A DNA stretch of 64,000 nucleotides, taken from NCBI RefSeq assembly GCF_023151555.2, contig NZ_CP100425.1, positions 2,418,001 to 2,482,000 on the forward strand, in the 5' to 3' direction. The DNA comes from Photobacterium sp. CCB-ST2H9 (GTDB lineage Bacteria > Pseudomonadota > Gammaproteobacteria > Enterobacterales > Vibrionaceae). The notes under the pieces were generated by a model. That model saw only the letters and a list, made by a program, of their open reading frames with translations, did no database searches and was not told the DNA's origin. A program made the translations under genes and the position numbers. Position 1 is the first letter of the stretch; every line of letters begins with the position of its first letter. Below, piece by piece: positions 1 through 9,698 of the stretch.

Positions 1-855
1 CTGGTCGGGGTTCAGGCTTTGCAGTTCCCGGAACAGGTCACCAAACAGCCACTTAGCGATGAGTCGCTTGAGCGGATGCTGACTGACTGCCCTTTTGAAA
101 CTCTCTATAAAAAGATTAGCAACCCCTTCGCTTGTTTTCAGGCTGACATTTCCGACAAAACCATCGCACACAATCACATCCGCTTTTCCATCGTACAGCT
201 CATTGCCTTCGACGTAGCCGATATAATGGACATCCTGCGAACGGCTCAGCATCGATGCGCAGCGCTTCACCAGATCATTGCCTTTGATTTCTTCCGCGCC
301 AATATTCAGCAAGGCCACTCTGGGCGGACGGCCGGTCATAACCTGCTCGGCAAGTACCGAGCCCATCACGGCGAATTGAAACAAAGTATCAGCATCACAG
401 GACACATTCGCCCCTAAGTCGAGCAACCAGGTTTTACCGCCGTTACGGCTTGGAATGGCTGAAACCAGCGCCGGGCGCTCGACGCCGGGTAATTGCTTCA
501 AGGTATAGCGCGCTAATGCCATCAGTGCGCCGGTATTGCCTGCACTGACACAAGCATCGGCTTCACCTTCCGCCACGGCATCCAGTGCGCGACGCATCGA
601 TGAGCCCTGACTTTGACGTAATGCATGTGACGGACGTGTGTGATCCGCGATAGCACGATCGCAGTGAATGATACTTAAACGGGGATGATGGGTATGATCG
701 AGCGATGAGAGTTGGGCGGTGATTGCACTTTGATCACCAAATAGCAGCAGTTTTAGCGACGGGTATTGCAACAGTGCCTGCACGGCGGCAGGCACTGTTA
801 CCTGGGGACCGAAGTCCCCACCCATTGCATCAAGTGCAACGGTTAGACCAGTCAA
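1..855 (-). CDS. plsX: phosphate acyltransferase PlsX (3' end cut by window edge)
   Basis: PlsX makes acyl-phosphate from acyl-ACP and inorganic phosphate, the first step of the PlsX/PlsY route to phosphatidic acid. The reading frame is open from a TTG at 855 to the window edge (285 codons; the family is about 340-360, so roughly the last 55-70 residues lie outside). The start gives MTGLTVALDAMGGDFGP, matching the family N-terminus, whose conserved ALDxMGGDFGP begins at residue 7. Further family blocks are visible: RPSHALR, SAGNTGALM, LDLGANV, and CDGFVGNV near residue 230. TTG is chosen because no ATG lies upstream in frame and the conserved N-terminus starts here. It follows rpmF by 9 bases on the same strand, the usual rpmF-plsX order ahead of the fab genes, linking ribosome and membrane-lipid synthesis. 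Confidence 0.97.
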   Translation of the reverse strand, partial: MTGLTVALDAMGGDFGPQVTVPAAVQALLQYPSLKLLLFGDQSAITAQLSSLDHTHHPRLSIIHCDRAIADHTRPSHALRQSQGSSMRRALDAVAEGEADACVSAGNTGALMALARYTLKQLPGVERPALVSAIPSRNGGKTWLLDLGANVSCDADTLFQFAVMGSVLAEQVMTGRPPRVALLNIGAEEIKGNDLVKRCASMLSRSQDVHYIGYVEGNELYDGKADVIVCDGFVGNVSLKTSEGVANLFIESFKRAVSQHPLKRLIAKWLFGDLFRELQSLNPDQ

Positions 856-864
856 GGTTCAACC

Positions 865-1035
865 TTATTTGTTGATAACCTTGCGGCCACGGTAGAAACC
901 GTCAGCAGTCACATGGTGACGCAGATGGGTTTCACCGCTAGTCTGATCGACAGAAACAGCAGCGGTAGTCAGGGCATCGTGTGAACGACGCATACCACGT
1001 GCTGAACGTGATTTTTTGCTCTTTTGTACGGCCAT
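865..1035 (-). CDS. rpmF: 50S ribosomal protein L32
   Basis: Small structural protein of the large ribosomal subunit. The 56-residue product starts [20 protein letters not shown] and ends GRKVINK, the typical gammaproteobacterial bL32 sequence, and has the full family length. An AGGAG ribosome-binding site lies about 8 bases before the ATG. The gene sits 5 bases downstream of yceD and immediately upstream of plsX on the same strand, so the three are very probably one operon. The gene is too short for many ORF filters but the identification is secure. Confidence 0.97.
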   Translation of the reverse strand: MAVQKSKKSRSARGMRRSHDALTTAAVSVDQTSGETHLRHHVTADGFYRGRKVINK

Positions 1036-1040
1036 TAACC

Positions 1041-1571
1041 CTACTCCTTATTACTTTTACTCAAGTTTTTCAATACTGCAAACGGATTCGGACGCTCATC
1101 AGCAACAGGGATCTCACCGAAGCTCATACCTGACGCAGAGACCGGACAGTCTGCTTCGTCATGCATTGGCACTTGCGGTAACTCCAGAATCAACTCATCT
1201 TCGATGATCTGAAGCAAATTGATCTCACCATTTTCGTCGACTTCAGCCGGCTCATAAGCTTCCGGAAATTCATCTGCTTCCTCGGGTCTGAGGAGCGGAC
1301 TGTAACAGAAATCCACACCATAATGGTGTTGGAATTCTTCCTGGCATCGCTGACAGGTTAACATCACATCGACTTCTGCATGCCCACGCATGTACGCCAT
1401 GTGACGCTGGTCAAAGTCAAATGATAAGGTGACGTTTGCATCACTTAATACGCTGGAAGCCGATTCAGCCAGACGCTCTAAAAGCCCGGTTTTGATGATG
1501 CCATCATAGTCGAGCTTTTTCTGAGCGGCGCGGACCGGATCAACCGTCAGCGGCAATTTTACCTTTTGCAT
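1041..1571 (-). CDS. yceD: YceD family protein (DUF177), 23S rRNA accumulation protein
   Basis: A 176-residue acidic protein of the YceD/DUF177 family. The family is required for normal 23S rRNA accumulation in several bacteria and plants, but its molecular role is not well defined. Visible features are the N-terminal [21 protein letters not shown], a central CQRCQEEF motif (CxxC, possible metal or redox site) near residue 95, and an acidic segment rich in [20 protein letters not shown]. It is the first gene of the yceD-rpmF-plsX unit; the gap to divergent maf is 213 bases and should hold both promoters. No strong ribosome-binding site is seen before the ATG. Confidence 0.93.
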   Translation of the reverse strand: MQKVKLPLTVDPVRAAQKKLDYDGIIKTGLLERLAESASSVLSDANVTLSFDFDQRHMAYMRGHAEVDVMLTCQRCQEEFQHHYGVDFCYSPLLRPEEADEFPEAYEPAEVDENGEINLLQIIEDELILELPQVPMHDEADCPVSASGMSFGEIPVADERPNPFAVLKNLSKSNKE

Positions 1572-1784
1572 AGGGCGCGAATATTAGCCTTCTAATTGGT
1601 TTGAGTCAAAGGAAATGTGTCCGAAATCCCAGCTTTTGGCCATTTCATCTTCAGTGGTTTTACTTCACCGTTTGGGTCAATGGCACCAAGGGTATAATAA
1701 GGTTGGTTCTGAGTTAAAACTAGCGTAGATTTCACTCGCACGCCCGTTCGATTACCTCACAACCAAACAAGACAGAGTCACCTC
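1572..1784. promoter_or_regulatory. divergent yceD/maf intergenic promoter region
   Basis: This 213-base gap separates yceD (minus) from maf (plus). A TATAAT at 1693-1698, about 87 bases before the maf ATG, is a good -10 hexamer in the plus orientation. No convincing -35 sits 16-18 bases upstream (TTGGGT at 1672-1677 is 15 bases away). The call is by eye only. Confidence 0.3.
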
Positions 1785-2366
1785 ATGAAACAAGCTTTAC
1801 TTCTGGCCTCCACATCGCCGTTTCGCCGCAGCCTGCTGGAAAAATTCGGCTTACCGTTTTCCTGTGCCGCGCCAGATATCGACGAAAGCCCGCTTCCTGG
1901 TGAAAATGCCGAAGCGCTGGTCAAACGACTGGCTGAAGCCAAAGCCAGAGCCTGCCGTCCCGGACACCCGAATCATCTGATCATCGGCTCGGATCAGGTC
2001 TGTGTCATCAACGGGAGCATCGTAGGTAAACCCCACACCACGGAAAATGCCTGCACACAACTCATGGCAGCAAGCGGACAAACCGTCACTTTCTATACAG
2101 GTTTATGTCTGTATAACGCCGCAAATGATACAGCTGAAGTCATCTGTGAACCCTTCCATGTGCATTTCCGTGAACTCACCGAGAATGAAATCCGGCAATA
2201 TGTCCTGCGCGAACAGCCATTACAGTGTGCCGGCAGCTTTAAAAGTGAAGGACTGGGGATTACCCTGTTTGATCGCCTGGATGGCCGGGATCCCAATACA
2301 CTGGTTGGGTTACCGCTCATCACACTGAGAGAGATGCTTTCCCGACAAGGTGTCAGCGTTCTCTGA
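1785..2366 (+). CDS. yceF: Maf/YceF family nucleotide pyrophosphatase (7-methyl-GTP pyrophosphatase)
   Basis: A 193-residue Maf protein. Maf enzymes hydrolyse non-canonical or modified nucleoside triphosphates to monophosphates and keep them out of nucleic acids; the YceF subfamily prefers 7-methyl-GTP. Family signatures are present in order: [20 protein letters not shown] at the N-terminus, DIDESP, the IGSDQV block with its catalytic-site Asp near residue 70, VGKP, and the C-terminal [10 protein letters not shown] and LVGLPL blocks. Length is normal and the ATG start fits the family N-terminus. Its place between yceD-rpmF-plsX and rluC-rne resembles the E. coli yceF neighbourhood. Assignment to YceF rather than YhdE rests on context and overall sequence and is an inference. 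Confidence 0.93.
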   Translation: MKQALLLASTSPFRRSLLEKFGLPFSCAAPDIDESPLPGENAEALVKRLAEAKARACRPGHPNHLIIGSDQVCVINGSIVGKPHTTENACTQLMAASGQTVTFYTGLCLYNAANDTAEVICEPFHVHFRELTENEIRQYVLREQPLQCAGSFKSEGLGITLFDRLDGRDPNTLVGLPLITLREMLSRQGVSVL

Positions 2367-2376
2367 GCCCGCCTGA

Positions 2377-2403
2377 ACCACCCTTGCTTTCGTCATGGGT
2401 GGT
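2377..2403 (+). terminator. candidate terminator after maf
   Basis: ACCACCC (2377-2383) pairs with GGGTGGT (2397-2403) around a 13-base loop, 10 bases past the maf stop. The tract that follows is pyrimidine-rich (TCTCTGCTTTTGC) but not a pure T run, so strength is uncertain. Confidence 0.45.
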
Positions 2404-2590
2404 CTCTGCTTTTGCATTTACCCTCCCTTCGGATCTCTCACGATTCTGAAAAGATATGTTTTTTATGACCTCTCTCCACAGAACATATTCAACAGATCAC
2501 TTAGTGCGTCGCCTGTTACAGTCAAAACATATATTGCTATAAGCAGACCCGTGACAGCCTTCTGACTGTCAAAAACACTGAGTTAATGGA

Positions 2591-3197
2591 ATGATTGGAC
2601 AAATATTATCGCTGCTGAAAACTTATACCAGCGGATTAAAACGCAAGCCCTTGTACGCAGCTTTCCGGGAAGACCATGTATTTTGTCTGACCGAAATGAA
2701 AGAACAGTCCCACAGCCCCCAACAGCACAGCATCTACAAAGGAAAAGTCGTCCAACAGCTTTGAAGCCGCTTTTATCGACATCGGTGCACTGGAACCTGG
2801 TTTCCTTCCCCTTCGAAAAATTGCGCTTCATTATTATCCCCAAAGTTATGCTTATCAGGGGCGTCCACAGATTCGCGATGTCGTTCGAATCGGGCAGGAA
2901 GTTCTGATTCAGGTTGAAAAGCTGGATCAGAGGTATTGTCACGCCCATCTCACAACATTGATTGCCATTCCAGGTCAGTATCTGACCTTAAGACCCAATA
3001 CGCCAGGGGGCGTTGATGTGTCTCATCCGCTGGATACCGATGCCATGTCGGCACTGACAACATTGTTACGCACGCAATCGGAACAAGAAGAGATGAGCGT
3101 GGTGGTGTCTTTGGCGGCTTCCAAGCAGCCCGTTGAAACACTCACCGCGGACCTGCAATCATTGCTCAATATCTGGGATTCCGTGAAAGCAATGTAA
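2591..3197 (+). pseudogene. frameshifted, truncated RNase E-like gene (S1 and 5'-sensor part only)
   Basis: Two reading frames join into one RNase E-like N-terminus. From ATG 2591 the frame reads 57 codons and ends at TGA 2762-2764 just after IYKGKVVQQL. From about 2757 a second frame continues with EAAFIDIGALEPGFLPL, then YAYQGRPQIRDV, GQEVLIQVEK, GQYLTLRPNTPGG and finally LLNIWDSVKAM, stopping at 3197. These follow residues about 30-197 of the genuine RNase E in this window ([64 protein letters not shown]). The catalytic DNase I-like domain, Zn-link and scaffold are absent. Between IYKG and EAAF there are 19 bases where RNase E and RNase G need 27, so one net 8-base deletion explains the frameshift. 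Divergence from rne is large, so the duplication is old. It may be a decayed gene or a short RNA-binding protein recently inactivated. Confidence 0.75.
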
Positions 3198-3305
3198 GCC
3201 AAGCAATGTAAATTAATGACTGACTCAATTAATAATTAGTCCGGTTTCACTCAACGGCTGGCGAGTTGAATCACCTGTGCCAGCCGCTGAGTGTCTGAAA
3301 ATGCT

Positions 3306-4250
3306 TCAGCCTTTTCTCAAAGATTCCAGCGTGCGATTCAGCATCGCATCCATTGGGGCATTGATCTCCATCCGCTCTTCTGTCCCCGGATGTTCAAAGC
3401 AGATGTTGGCCGCGTGCAGGAACAAGCGGTTGAGACCTGCTTTTTTCGTGTAGGCATCAAACCGCGGATCACCGTATCTGTCATCCCAGGCAATAGGATG
3501 GCCTGTATACTGACAATGCACGCGGATCTGGTGTGTCCGCCCGGTCACCGGGCTCGCCTGCACCAGTGTTGCCTCTTTGAAACACTCAAGGACCTTAAAG
3601 CGTGTATCTGAAGGCTTCCCGTTCGGGTTCACCCGCACAATACTGTTCACTTCATTTTTCAGCAGTGGCGCGGTGACCTTATTGCAACCTTTTGGCCACT
3701 GCCCCATGACCAGTGCGAAATAGTATTTATGAACCGTCTTCTGCCTGAACTGCTCCTGGAGTTTACGCAGTGCTGAACGTTTCTTCGCTACCAGCAAGAT
3801 TCCTGAGGTATCCCGGTCAATCCGGTGAACCAGCTCCAGAAAACGAGCATCCGGACGCAAAGCCCGCAGAGCTTCGATTGCACCAAACTTCAGACCGCTG
3901 CCGCCGTGGACCGCAGTACCCGAAGGTTTATTCAGGATCAGCATATGCTCATCTTCATAAATAATGCAGTTTTCCAGCTCTGCCACTTTGTCCAGTTTGG
4001 TACTGACTGGCGCCGCAGTTTCCTTTTCAGGAACAACGACAGGCGGCACCCGGACCAGATCGCCTTCTTGCAGCTTGTATTCAGGTTTTATCCTTTTTTT
4101 GTTTACTCGCACCTCTCCCTTACGCAAAATGCGGTAAATCATACTTTTGGGAACGTTTTTCAATCGGGCACGGAGAAAATTATCAATCCTTTGCCCGGCA
4201 AAATCATCAGCAATAGCGATGAATTGCACTTTCGGTTTGTCATCTTTCAT
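3306..4250 (-). CDS. rluC: 23S rRNA pseudouridine(955/2504/2580) synthase RluC
   Basis: RluC isomerises three uridines of 23S rRNA to pseudouridine. An S4 RNA-binding domain occupies about residues 12-75 (GQRIDNFLRARLKNVPKSMI, RKGEVRVNKKRIKPEYKL). The RluA-family catalytic block HRIDRDTSG, with the catalytic Asp, lies near residue 140, followed by RTHQIRVHCQ and HLHA-like C-terminal elements. I chose the ATG at 4250 because MKDDKPKVQFIAI aligns with the E. coli start; an in-frame ATG at 4268 would add six residues, and neither has a clear ribosome-binding site. The gene is divergent from rne, as in E. coli, and the shared gap of about 440 bases holds the rne leader. Confidence 0.95.
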   Translation of the reverse strand: MKDDKPKVQFIAIADDFAGQRIDNFLRARLKNVPKSMIYRILRKGEVRVNKKRIKPEYKLQEGDLVRVPPVVVPEKETAAPVSTKLDKVAELENCIIYEDEHMLILNKPSGTAVHGGSGLKFGAIEALRALRPDARFLELVHRIDRDTSGILLVAKKRSALRKLQEQFRQKTVHKYYFALVMGQWPKGCNKVTAPLLKNEVNSIVRVNPNGKPSDTRFKVLECFKEATLVQASPVTGRTHQIRVHCQYTGHPIAWDDRYGDPRFDAYTKKAGLNRLFLHAANICFEHPGTEERMEINAPMDAMLNRTLESLRKG

Positions 4251-4268
4251 GGTCCAAGATTCTATCAT

Positions 4269-4691
4269 GGCTATAAAGCAGATTGCCGCAAAAAAGTCAC
4301 CCTGCTATGATTGCAGTCTGGAATCAGGGAAAATCCCAATTTCCATGCCATGGCGGACAATTTTACGCCATGATGAATGTTTTTTATCCTGCTCTGCCTG
4401 TCATCGCAGCAAAAGGCGTAAGACGACAAGTCATGCAGAGTCAATCTTAGTGTTCCGATCGCAGATTTTTTTATCGGTGTTAGAGATACAACCGCGACAA
4501 CGCGGTGTTACCGGCTGTATATCCCGGATCTAACCATCTTAAGTACAGCTGGCAGATATGTGTAGCCAAAGAGCACTCCTGAAACATCCAACCGTGAGGT
4601 TGCAACCGTAAATCAGACTTGGAGTCAGGCAGCATCGGTAAATGATCCAACATTGGCTCACTAAAACAACGACAATAAATGAGTACACAGA
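4269..4691 (+). promoter_or_regulatory. rne promoter and long 5' leader with hairpins
   Basis: No gene is seen in the roughly 440 bases between rluC and rne. In E. coli, rne has a leader of about 360 nt through which RNase E represses its own synthesis. Here the gap is long enough for the same arrangement, and simple stem-loops are visible: ACCGCG-ACAA-CGCGGT at 4491-4506 and CAACC-GTGA-GGTTG at 4589-4602, along with A/T-rich single-stranded stretches. The region before the rne ATG has no strong Shine-Dalgarno, consistent with regulated translation. The autoregulatory role is inferred from E. coli. Confidence 0.5.
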
Positions 4692-7600
4692 ATGAAAAGA
4701 ATGTTGATCAACGCAACTCAGAAGGAAGAGTTGCGCGTCGCATTAGTGGACGGTCAGAAGCTGTTCGATTTGGATATCGAAAGTCCTGGCCACGAATCTA
4801 AGAAAGCTAACATCTACAAAGGACGCATCACCCGTATCGAGCCAAGTCTTGAAGCTGCTTTCGTAGACTATGGTGCCGAGCGACACGGTTTCCTCCCTCT
4901 GAAAGAAATTGCCCGCGATTACTTCCCAGCAAGTTACACCTACCAAGGCCGCCCGAACATCAAGGAAGTGCTGAAAGAAGGTCAGGAAGTCATCGTTCAG
5001 GTTGATAAAGAAGAGCGTGGTAACAAAGGTGCGGCCCTGACAACCTTCATCTCACTGGCTGGTAGTTATCTGGTCCTGATGCCAAATAACCCGCGTGCCG
5101 GTGGTATTTCACGTCGTATCGAAGGTGAAGAACGCACCCAGCTCAAAGCCGCACTGAGCACCCTTCAGTTGCCGGACGGCATGGGCCTGATCGTTCGCAC
5201 CGCAGGTGTGGGTAAATCAGCTGAAGAACTGGAATGGGACCTGAACGTCCTGCTGAATCACTGGAACGCAGTGAAAGAAGCGGCCGATTCCCATCCGGCT
5301 CCGTTCCTGATTCACCAGGAAAGTAACGTGATTGCCCGCGCGATCCGTGACTATCTGCGCCGCGACATTGGTGAAATCCTGATCGACAGCCCGAAAATTT
5401 TCGAGCGTGCACGCGATCATATCAAACTGGTTCGTCCTGACTTTGAACCTAAAGTGAAGCCGTATGACGGCGAAGTACCGCTGTTCAGTCACTATCAGAT
5501 TGAAAGTCAGATTGAATCTGCATTCCAGCGTGAAGTGCGTTTGCCTTCCGGTGGTTCGATTGTGATCGATCCGACCGAAGCCCTGACTTCGATTGACATC
5601 AACTCCGCCCGTGCAACCAAAGGCGGCGACATCGAAGAAACGGCACTGCAAACCAACCTGGAAGCAGCCGATGAAATTGCCCGCCAGTTGCGTCTGCGTG
5701 ACCTGGGTGGTCTGGTCGTTATCGACTTTATCGATATGACACCGGTTCGCCACCAGCGCGAAGTTGAGAACCGACTGCGCGAAGCCGTCCGCATGGACCG
5801 TGCCCGCGTACAGATCGGCCGAATTTCCCGCTTTGGTCTGCTGGAAATGTCCCGTCAGCGTCTGAGCCCTTCTCTGGCTGAAGCCAGCCACCACGTTTGC
5901 CCACGCTGTAAGGGAACGGGTGTGATTCGTGATAACGAATCGCTTTCTCTGTCGATTCTGCGTCTGATCGAAGAAGAAGCCCTGAAAGATAACAGTGCTC
6001 AGGTACAAGCCATTGTGCCAGTCGCTGTTGCATCTTACCTGCTGAACGAAAAACGCCGTTCGGTACAACACATCGAGAAATACCACGATGTGAAAGTAAT
6101 TATTGTCCCGAATGCAGACATGGAAACACCGCACTTTGATGTGCATCGTGTCCGCACCGGTGATGAAAAAGACACACTGTCATACCATATTCCGCAGCTG
6201 ATTGAAGCCGCTCGTGAAAGCGAAGCGTCAGAAAGCCCGGCAGAACGTGTTGTGAAGAAACGTGAAGAACCTGTACTGCAAGGCTTCACAGCACCAAAAA
6301 CACCAGCGCCAGTGGCGAAGCCAGCACCAGTGATAGCAAAACCTGAAGCGGCTGCTGAATCTAAACCAGGTTTATTCCAGCGTTTGTTCCAGAAGATTGC
6401 CAGCCTGTTTGGCGGCAGCAAAACTGAAGCACAACCTGCGGAAACAGAGCAGAAGCAGGCACCACGCCGTGACAACCGCCGCGATGATCGTCGCGACAAC
6501 CGCCGTGATAACCGCCGGGGCAAAGACGGTAGCCGTCCGAGCCGCAACCGTCAGGACGAAGAACGCGAGTCTCGCGATGCTAAATCTCGTGACTCGAAGT
6601 CCGGCGAAAAAAGCCAGCGTCAGCAACGCCGTCGCAGTGATCGTCCGAAGCAAGACCGCCAGGCACAGGTAGAAAAACCAACCAAGGCAGCGGCTTCCCG
6701 TACTGTCGCAGATGAAGAAATCAAAGAGCAGAAACGCCAGCGCCGCGACGAAGTTCAGAAACAGCGTCGTAAAGAGAAGCAGCAACTGGCACAAACTGAA
6801 GCAACTGAACAGCTGCAGGAAACGCAAGACACTCCTGAACAGCAGAAGACAGAGAAGGTGAAGCAACGCCGTCAACGTCGTCAGTTGCAGAAGAAAATCC
6901 GCATTGAAGATACTGAACTGCAATCGGCAGAAGTCGCTTCAGACGAACCAGCAAGCCAGCTGCAATCCATCGGTACGGCTGTCGCGAAAGAAGCCAGTCA
7001 GGTTGCTCAAGCGTCTGTCAAAGGCGCTGTTCAGGATGCTGTGGATGACACAGAAGCAGAGCTTCAGGGTGACACGGAAAATGGTGCTCAGGAAGGTCAG
7101 CGTCGTAACCGTCGTTCACCACGTCACCTGCGTGCCAGCGGACAGCGTCGCCGCCGCATGCGTGACACGCGTCCGAATCAGGAAGAAGAAGTTGATCAGG
7201 TCGTCTCTGACGCCATTACCCATGCGGTAGAAGAAGCTTCTGAAAGCCTGAGCGAGCTGGAAAACGTGGTCACGATTGTTGAGCGTCCGAAACGACGCCC
7301 GACAACAGGTGTTGCTTCACCGGAAATGGCTATGGGTAAAGTATGGCCGCGCGCTGACAAACCAGCAGTTCATGCCGAAGACGTCGTTGAAACGGCGGCT
7401 GAAGCAGCGCCGGTGGTTACAGAGACAGCCGCAGAGCAACAGGTGTCCCAGGCACCGACGCTGAGTGGTGTGGCTATGCCGGAAATGGCTATGGGTAAAG
7501 TGATGCCGCTTCGTCAACCTGTACCGCAAGCTGAAGAGCCAGTGGCCGTTGCTGAACCTCAGCCTGAGCCAGTGAAAGCGACAGAAGCACCTGTTGCGGA

Positions 7601-7892
7601 CGTAGTGGCTGAACCTGCTGAAATTCAGGTGACTGAAGCACCGGAAGCCGTCGTGAAACAGCCTGCACCATCTGCAGTGAAAATTGCTCAGGTGACGGCA
7701 AGCTCGCCGCGTGGATTCCACAGCGTTTCGCCGATGGCGAAAGCACCTGCACCAGAGCAGGTTCTGGATACCACTCCGGTCGCTGTTGCGCCGAAACGTG
7801 AAGTACTGGCACAAACGCGTCAGGCCGGCAGTCAAACCGCAACCAATGTTGCCTCTGCTCCGATGACGAAAGCCGTTTTTGAACAACACTAA
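4692..7892 (+). CDS. rne: ribonuclease E
   Basis: RNase E is the essential endoribonuclease of mRNA decay and rRNA/tRNA processing and scaffolds the degradosome. The N-terminal half is nearly collinear with E. coli: S1 domain about 35-125 ([20 protein letters not shown]), 5'-sensor [10 protein letters not shown] near 168-177, DNase I-like domain with DINSARAT and VVIDFIDM carrying the catalytic Asp residues near 303 and 346, and Zn-link CPRCKGTG near 404. The C-terminal half is disordered. It has an amphipathic membrane-targeting helix ([17 protein letters not shown], about 557-574), long Arg-rich tracts, an AR2-like [19 protein letters not shown] near 810, two PEMAMGKV motifs (877-884 and 930-937), and a [11 protein letters not shown] end segment like the E. 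coli PNPase region. The 1066-residue length matches E. coli (1061). The gene is divergent from rluC and followed by a strong terminator. Confidence 0.98.
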   Translation: MKRMLINATQKEELRVALVDGQKLFDLDIESPGHESKKANIYKGRITRIEPSLEAAFVDYGAERHGFLPLKEIARDYFPASYTYQGRPNIKEVLKEGQEVIVQVDKEERGNKGAALTTFISLAGSYLVLMPNNPRAGGISRRIEGEERTQLKAALSTLQLPDGMGLIVRTAGVGKSAEELEWDLNVLLNHWNAVKEAADSHPAPFLIHQESNVIARAIRDYLRRDIGEILIDSPKIFERARDHIKLVRPDFEPKVKPYDGEVPLFSHYQIESQIESAFQREVRLPSGGSIVIDPTEALTSIDINSARATKGGDIEETALQTNLEAADEIARQLRLRDLGGLVVIDFIDMTPVRHQREVENRLREAVRMDRARVQIGRISRFGLLEMSRQRLSPSLAEASHHVCPRCKGTGVIRDNESLSLSILRLIEEEALKDNSAQVQAIVPVAVASYLLNEKRRSVQHIEKYHDVKVIIVPNADMETPHFDVHRVRTGDEKDTLSYHIPQLIEAARESEASESPAERVVKKREEPVLQGFTAPKTPAPVAKPAPVIAKPEAAAESKPGLFQRLFQKIASLFGGSKTEAQPAETEQKQAPRRDNRRDDRRDNRRDNRRGKDGSRPSRNRQDEERESRDAKSRDSKSGEKSQRQQRRRSDRPKQDRQAQVEKPTKAAASRTVADEEIKEQKRQRRDEVQKQRRKEKQQLAQTEATEQLQETQDTPEQQKTEKVKQRRQRRQLQKKIRIEDTELQSAEVASDEPASQLQSIGTAVAKEASQVAQASVKGAVQDAVDDTEAELQGDTENGAQEGQRRNRRSPRHLRASGQRRRRMRDTRPNQEEEVDQVVSDAITHAVEEASESLSELENVVTIVERPKRRPTTGVASPEMAMGKVWPRADKPAVHAEDVVETAAEAAPVVTETAAEQQVSQAPTLSGVAMPEMAMGKVMPLRQPVPQAEEPVAVAEPQPEPVKATEAPVADVVAEPAEIQVTEAPEAVVKQPAPSAVKIAQVTASSPRGFHSVSPMAKAPAPEQVLDTTPVAVAPKREVLAQTRQAGSQTATNVASAPMTKAVFEQH
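7320..7501 (+). repeat. 23-base direct repeat inside rne encoding PEMAMGKV twice
   Basis: The 23 bases at 7320-7342 (beginning CCGGAAATGGCTATGGG) recur exactly at 7479-7501, in the same reading frame, 159 bases apart. Both encode PEMAMGKV, preceded by GVAS or GVAM. In E. coli RNase E the related segment SPELASGKVW lies in the region known to bind enolase. Identity at the DNA level, including third positions, suggests a fairly recent or homogenised duplication. Confidence 0.85.
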
Positions 7893-7912
7893 GTTCCGGC
7901 TTCGCTCAATCT

Positions 7913-7942
7913 CAAAAAGCCATGCATTTGCATGGCTTTTTG
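7913..7942 (+). terminator. Rho-independent terminator after rne
   Basis: AAAAAGCCATGCA and TGCATGGCTTTTT form a near-perfect stem with a tiny loop, followed by TTTTTG, 21 bases after the rne stop. Confidence 0.9.
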
Positions 7943-8061
7943 TTGTCTTCAGCGATGGGCCCGCCACATTGATAACCTGATTAAAAGTTGAACCAGCTCA
8001 CGGTTATCGGTAGCATTTGCCCGCTAAACCCAATCTATTCAGAAAAAAGACAGAAACGACA

Positions 8062-9618
8062 ATGTTTGAATTTCCCAAGTTTACACACCAGTCTGTCAAA
8101 AATGACATGCTCTCGGGGCTGACAGTCGCCCTGGCACTGGTGCCGGAAGCTGTAGCTTTCGCCTTTGTTGCCGGTGTCGACCCGATGGTCGGCCTTTATG
8201 CCGCTTTCATCGTGGGCCTGGTAACAGCAACCTTAGGTGGCCGTCCGGGGATGATCTCCGGCGCAACCGGCGCCATGGCCGTCGTCATGGTCAGTCTGGT
8301 GGCCGAACACGGTATCCAGTACCTTTTTGCCGCCATTCTGCTGGCTGGTTTACTGCAAATTCTTGCCGGGATACTCAAGCTCGGTAAATTTATCCGCATC
8401 GTCCCACACCCGGTCATGATTGGCTTCGTGAACGGTCTGGCAATTGTGATTTTCCTGGCACAGCTGGGACAATTTAAAGTTCCGGATGCATCCGGCATGC
8501 TGGAGTGGATGCAAGGCACACAACTTTACATCATGGGTGGGCTGGTCCTGCTGACCATGATGATTATTCATTTTCTGCCAAAGCTGACGACAGCCGTTCC
8601 ATCCTCTCTGGTTGCGATTCTGGTGGTCACCGGTCTGGTCCATGGTCTGGATCTGGAAACCCGTACCGTGATCGACTTTGTCCGCAGTATGAGCGGTAAT
8701 GCCGAAGCCACACTGGCAGGTTCCCTGCCAACCTTCTCGGTGCCAACTGTCCCGCTGACACTGGAAACTCTGTATATCATTCTGCCTTATGCTGTGGTTC
8801 TGGCAGCTGTAGGTCTGATTGAATCACTGCTGACCCTGACGGTCCTGGATGAAATGACAGGGACCCGTGGTCAGAGCAACCGTGAATGTGTCGGTCAGGG
8901 CCTGGCCAACGTCACCTGTTCCGTCTTCGGGGCGATGGGTGGCTGTGCGATGATTGGTCAGTCAATGATCAACATTAACTCTGGTGGCCGTGGTCGTCTG
9001 TCGGGAATCACGGCTGCCATTGGTCTGCTGCTGTTCATCCTGTTCGGATCCGACCTGATCGAAATGATCCCGCTGGCTGCGCTGGTTGGTGTGATGTTTA
9101 TGGTCGTGATTGGTACCTTCGAATGGGCCAGCTTCAAGATGGCGCGCAAAGTACCGAAACACGACTTCTTCACCATTATTCTGGTGACCTGTGTAACGGT
9201 TGCGGCTGATCTGGCCATTGCTGTCTTTGTGGGTGTCATCTACTCTGCACTGGTATTCGCGTGGGAACATGCCAAGCACATCAATGCAGAAAGCAAAACA
9301 GATAAAAGCGGCAGCAAGGTGTATCACCTGAACGGCCCGCTGTTCTTCGGTTCCGTCTCGCATTTCCTGGAACTGTTTGATGCCGCCAAAGATCCGAAAG
9401 ATGTGATCATCGACTTCGCCGATTCCCGGGTTGCAGACCATTCTGCCATTGAAGCGATCGATACCATTGCAGAGCGTTATGCCAAAGAAGGCAAAACCCT
9501 GCACCTGCGCCACCTGAGTCCGGAATGCCGCAGCCTGCTGCGCAAGGCGGGTGATCTGGTGGAAGTCAATGTGATGGAAGACCCGACCTATAAAGTCGCT
9601 ACAGATACGCTGGGTTAA
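8062..9618 (+). CDS. SulP family inorganic anion transporter with STAS domain
   Basis: A 518-residue SulP (SLC26-type) inner-membrane transporter. The N-terminal three quarters are hydrophobic with a series of membrane segments, including the conserved block [21 protein letters not shown] (about 17-37), then VGLYAAF and [18 protein letters not shown] hydrophilic C-terminal STAS domain begins near residue 420 ([31 protein letters not shown]). Members carry sulfate, bicarbonate or dicarboxylates, often with Na+ or H+; substrate cannot be read from the sequence. I chose ATG 8062 (MFEFPKF), where family members begin; an in-frame TTG at 8017 would add 15 residues. The gene stands alone between strong terminators, downstream of rne. 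Confidence 0.93.
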   Translation: MFEFPKFTHQSVKNDMLSGLTVALALVPEAVAFAFVAGVDPMVGLYAAFIVGLVTATLGGRPGMISGATGAMAVVMVSLVAEHGIQYLFAAILLAGLLQILAGILKLGKFIRIVPHPVMIGFVNGLAIVIFLAQLGQFKVPDASGMLEWMQGTQLYIMGGLVLLTMMIIHFLPKLTTAVPSSLVAILVVTGLVHGLDLETRTVIDFVRSMSGNAEATLAGSLPTFSVPTVPLTLETLYIILPYAVVLAAVGLIESLLTLTVLDEMTGTRGQSNRECVGQGLANVTCSVFGAMGGCAMIGQSMININSGGRGRLSGITAAIGLLLFILFGSDLIEMIPLAALVGVMFMVVIGTFEWASFKMARKVPKHDFFTIILVTCVTVAADLAIAVFVGVIYSALVFAWEHAKHINAESKTDKSGSKVYHLNGPLFFGSVSHFLELFDAAKDPKDVIIDFADSRVADHSAIEAIDTIAERYAKEGKTLHLRHLSPECRSLLRKAGDLVEVNVMEDPTYKVATDTLG

Positions 9619-9641
9619 TCCCCCTGTGCTCTGAATCAAAC

Positions 9642-9668
9642 AAGCCCGCATTCAATGCGGGCTTTTTT
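9642..9668 (+). terminator. Rho-independent terminator after the SulP gene
   Basis: AAGCCCGCATT/AATGCGGGCTT folds into a tight hairpin followed by TTTTTT, 24 bases past the transporter stop codon. Confidence 0.9.
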
Positions 9669-9698
9669 ATGCCGGGCGTTTCTGCCCTAACGTGAATG

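Noticed and set aside
5217..6146. A 309-codon open frame on the minus strand inside rne
   Set aside because: It is antisense to strongly conserved RNase E catalytic-domain sequence, has no ribosome-binding site and no recognisable motif; it arises from the codon pattern of the real gene.
6461..6530. Arg/Asp-rich repeats in rne as a CRISPR-like or tandem DNA repeat
   Set aside because: They are imperfect codon repeats (RRDNRRD type) of the disordered RNA-binding scaffold, without spacers.
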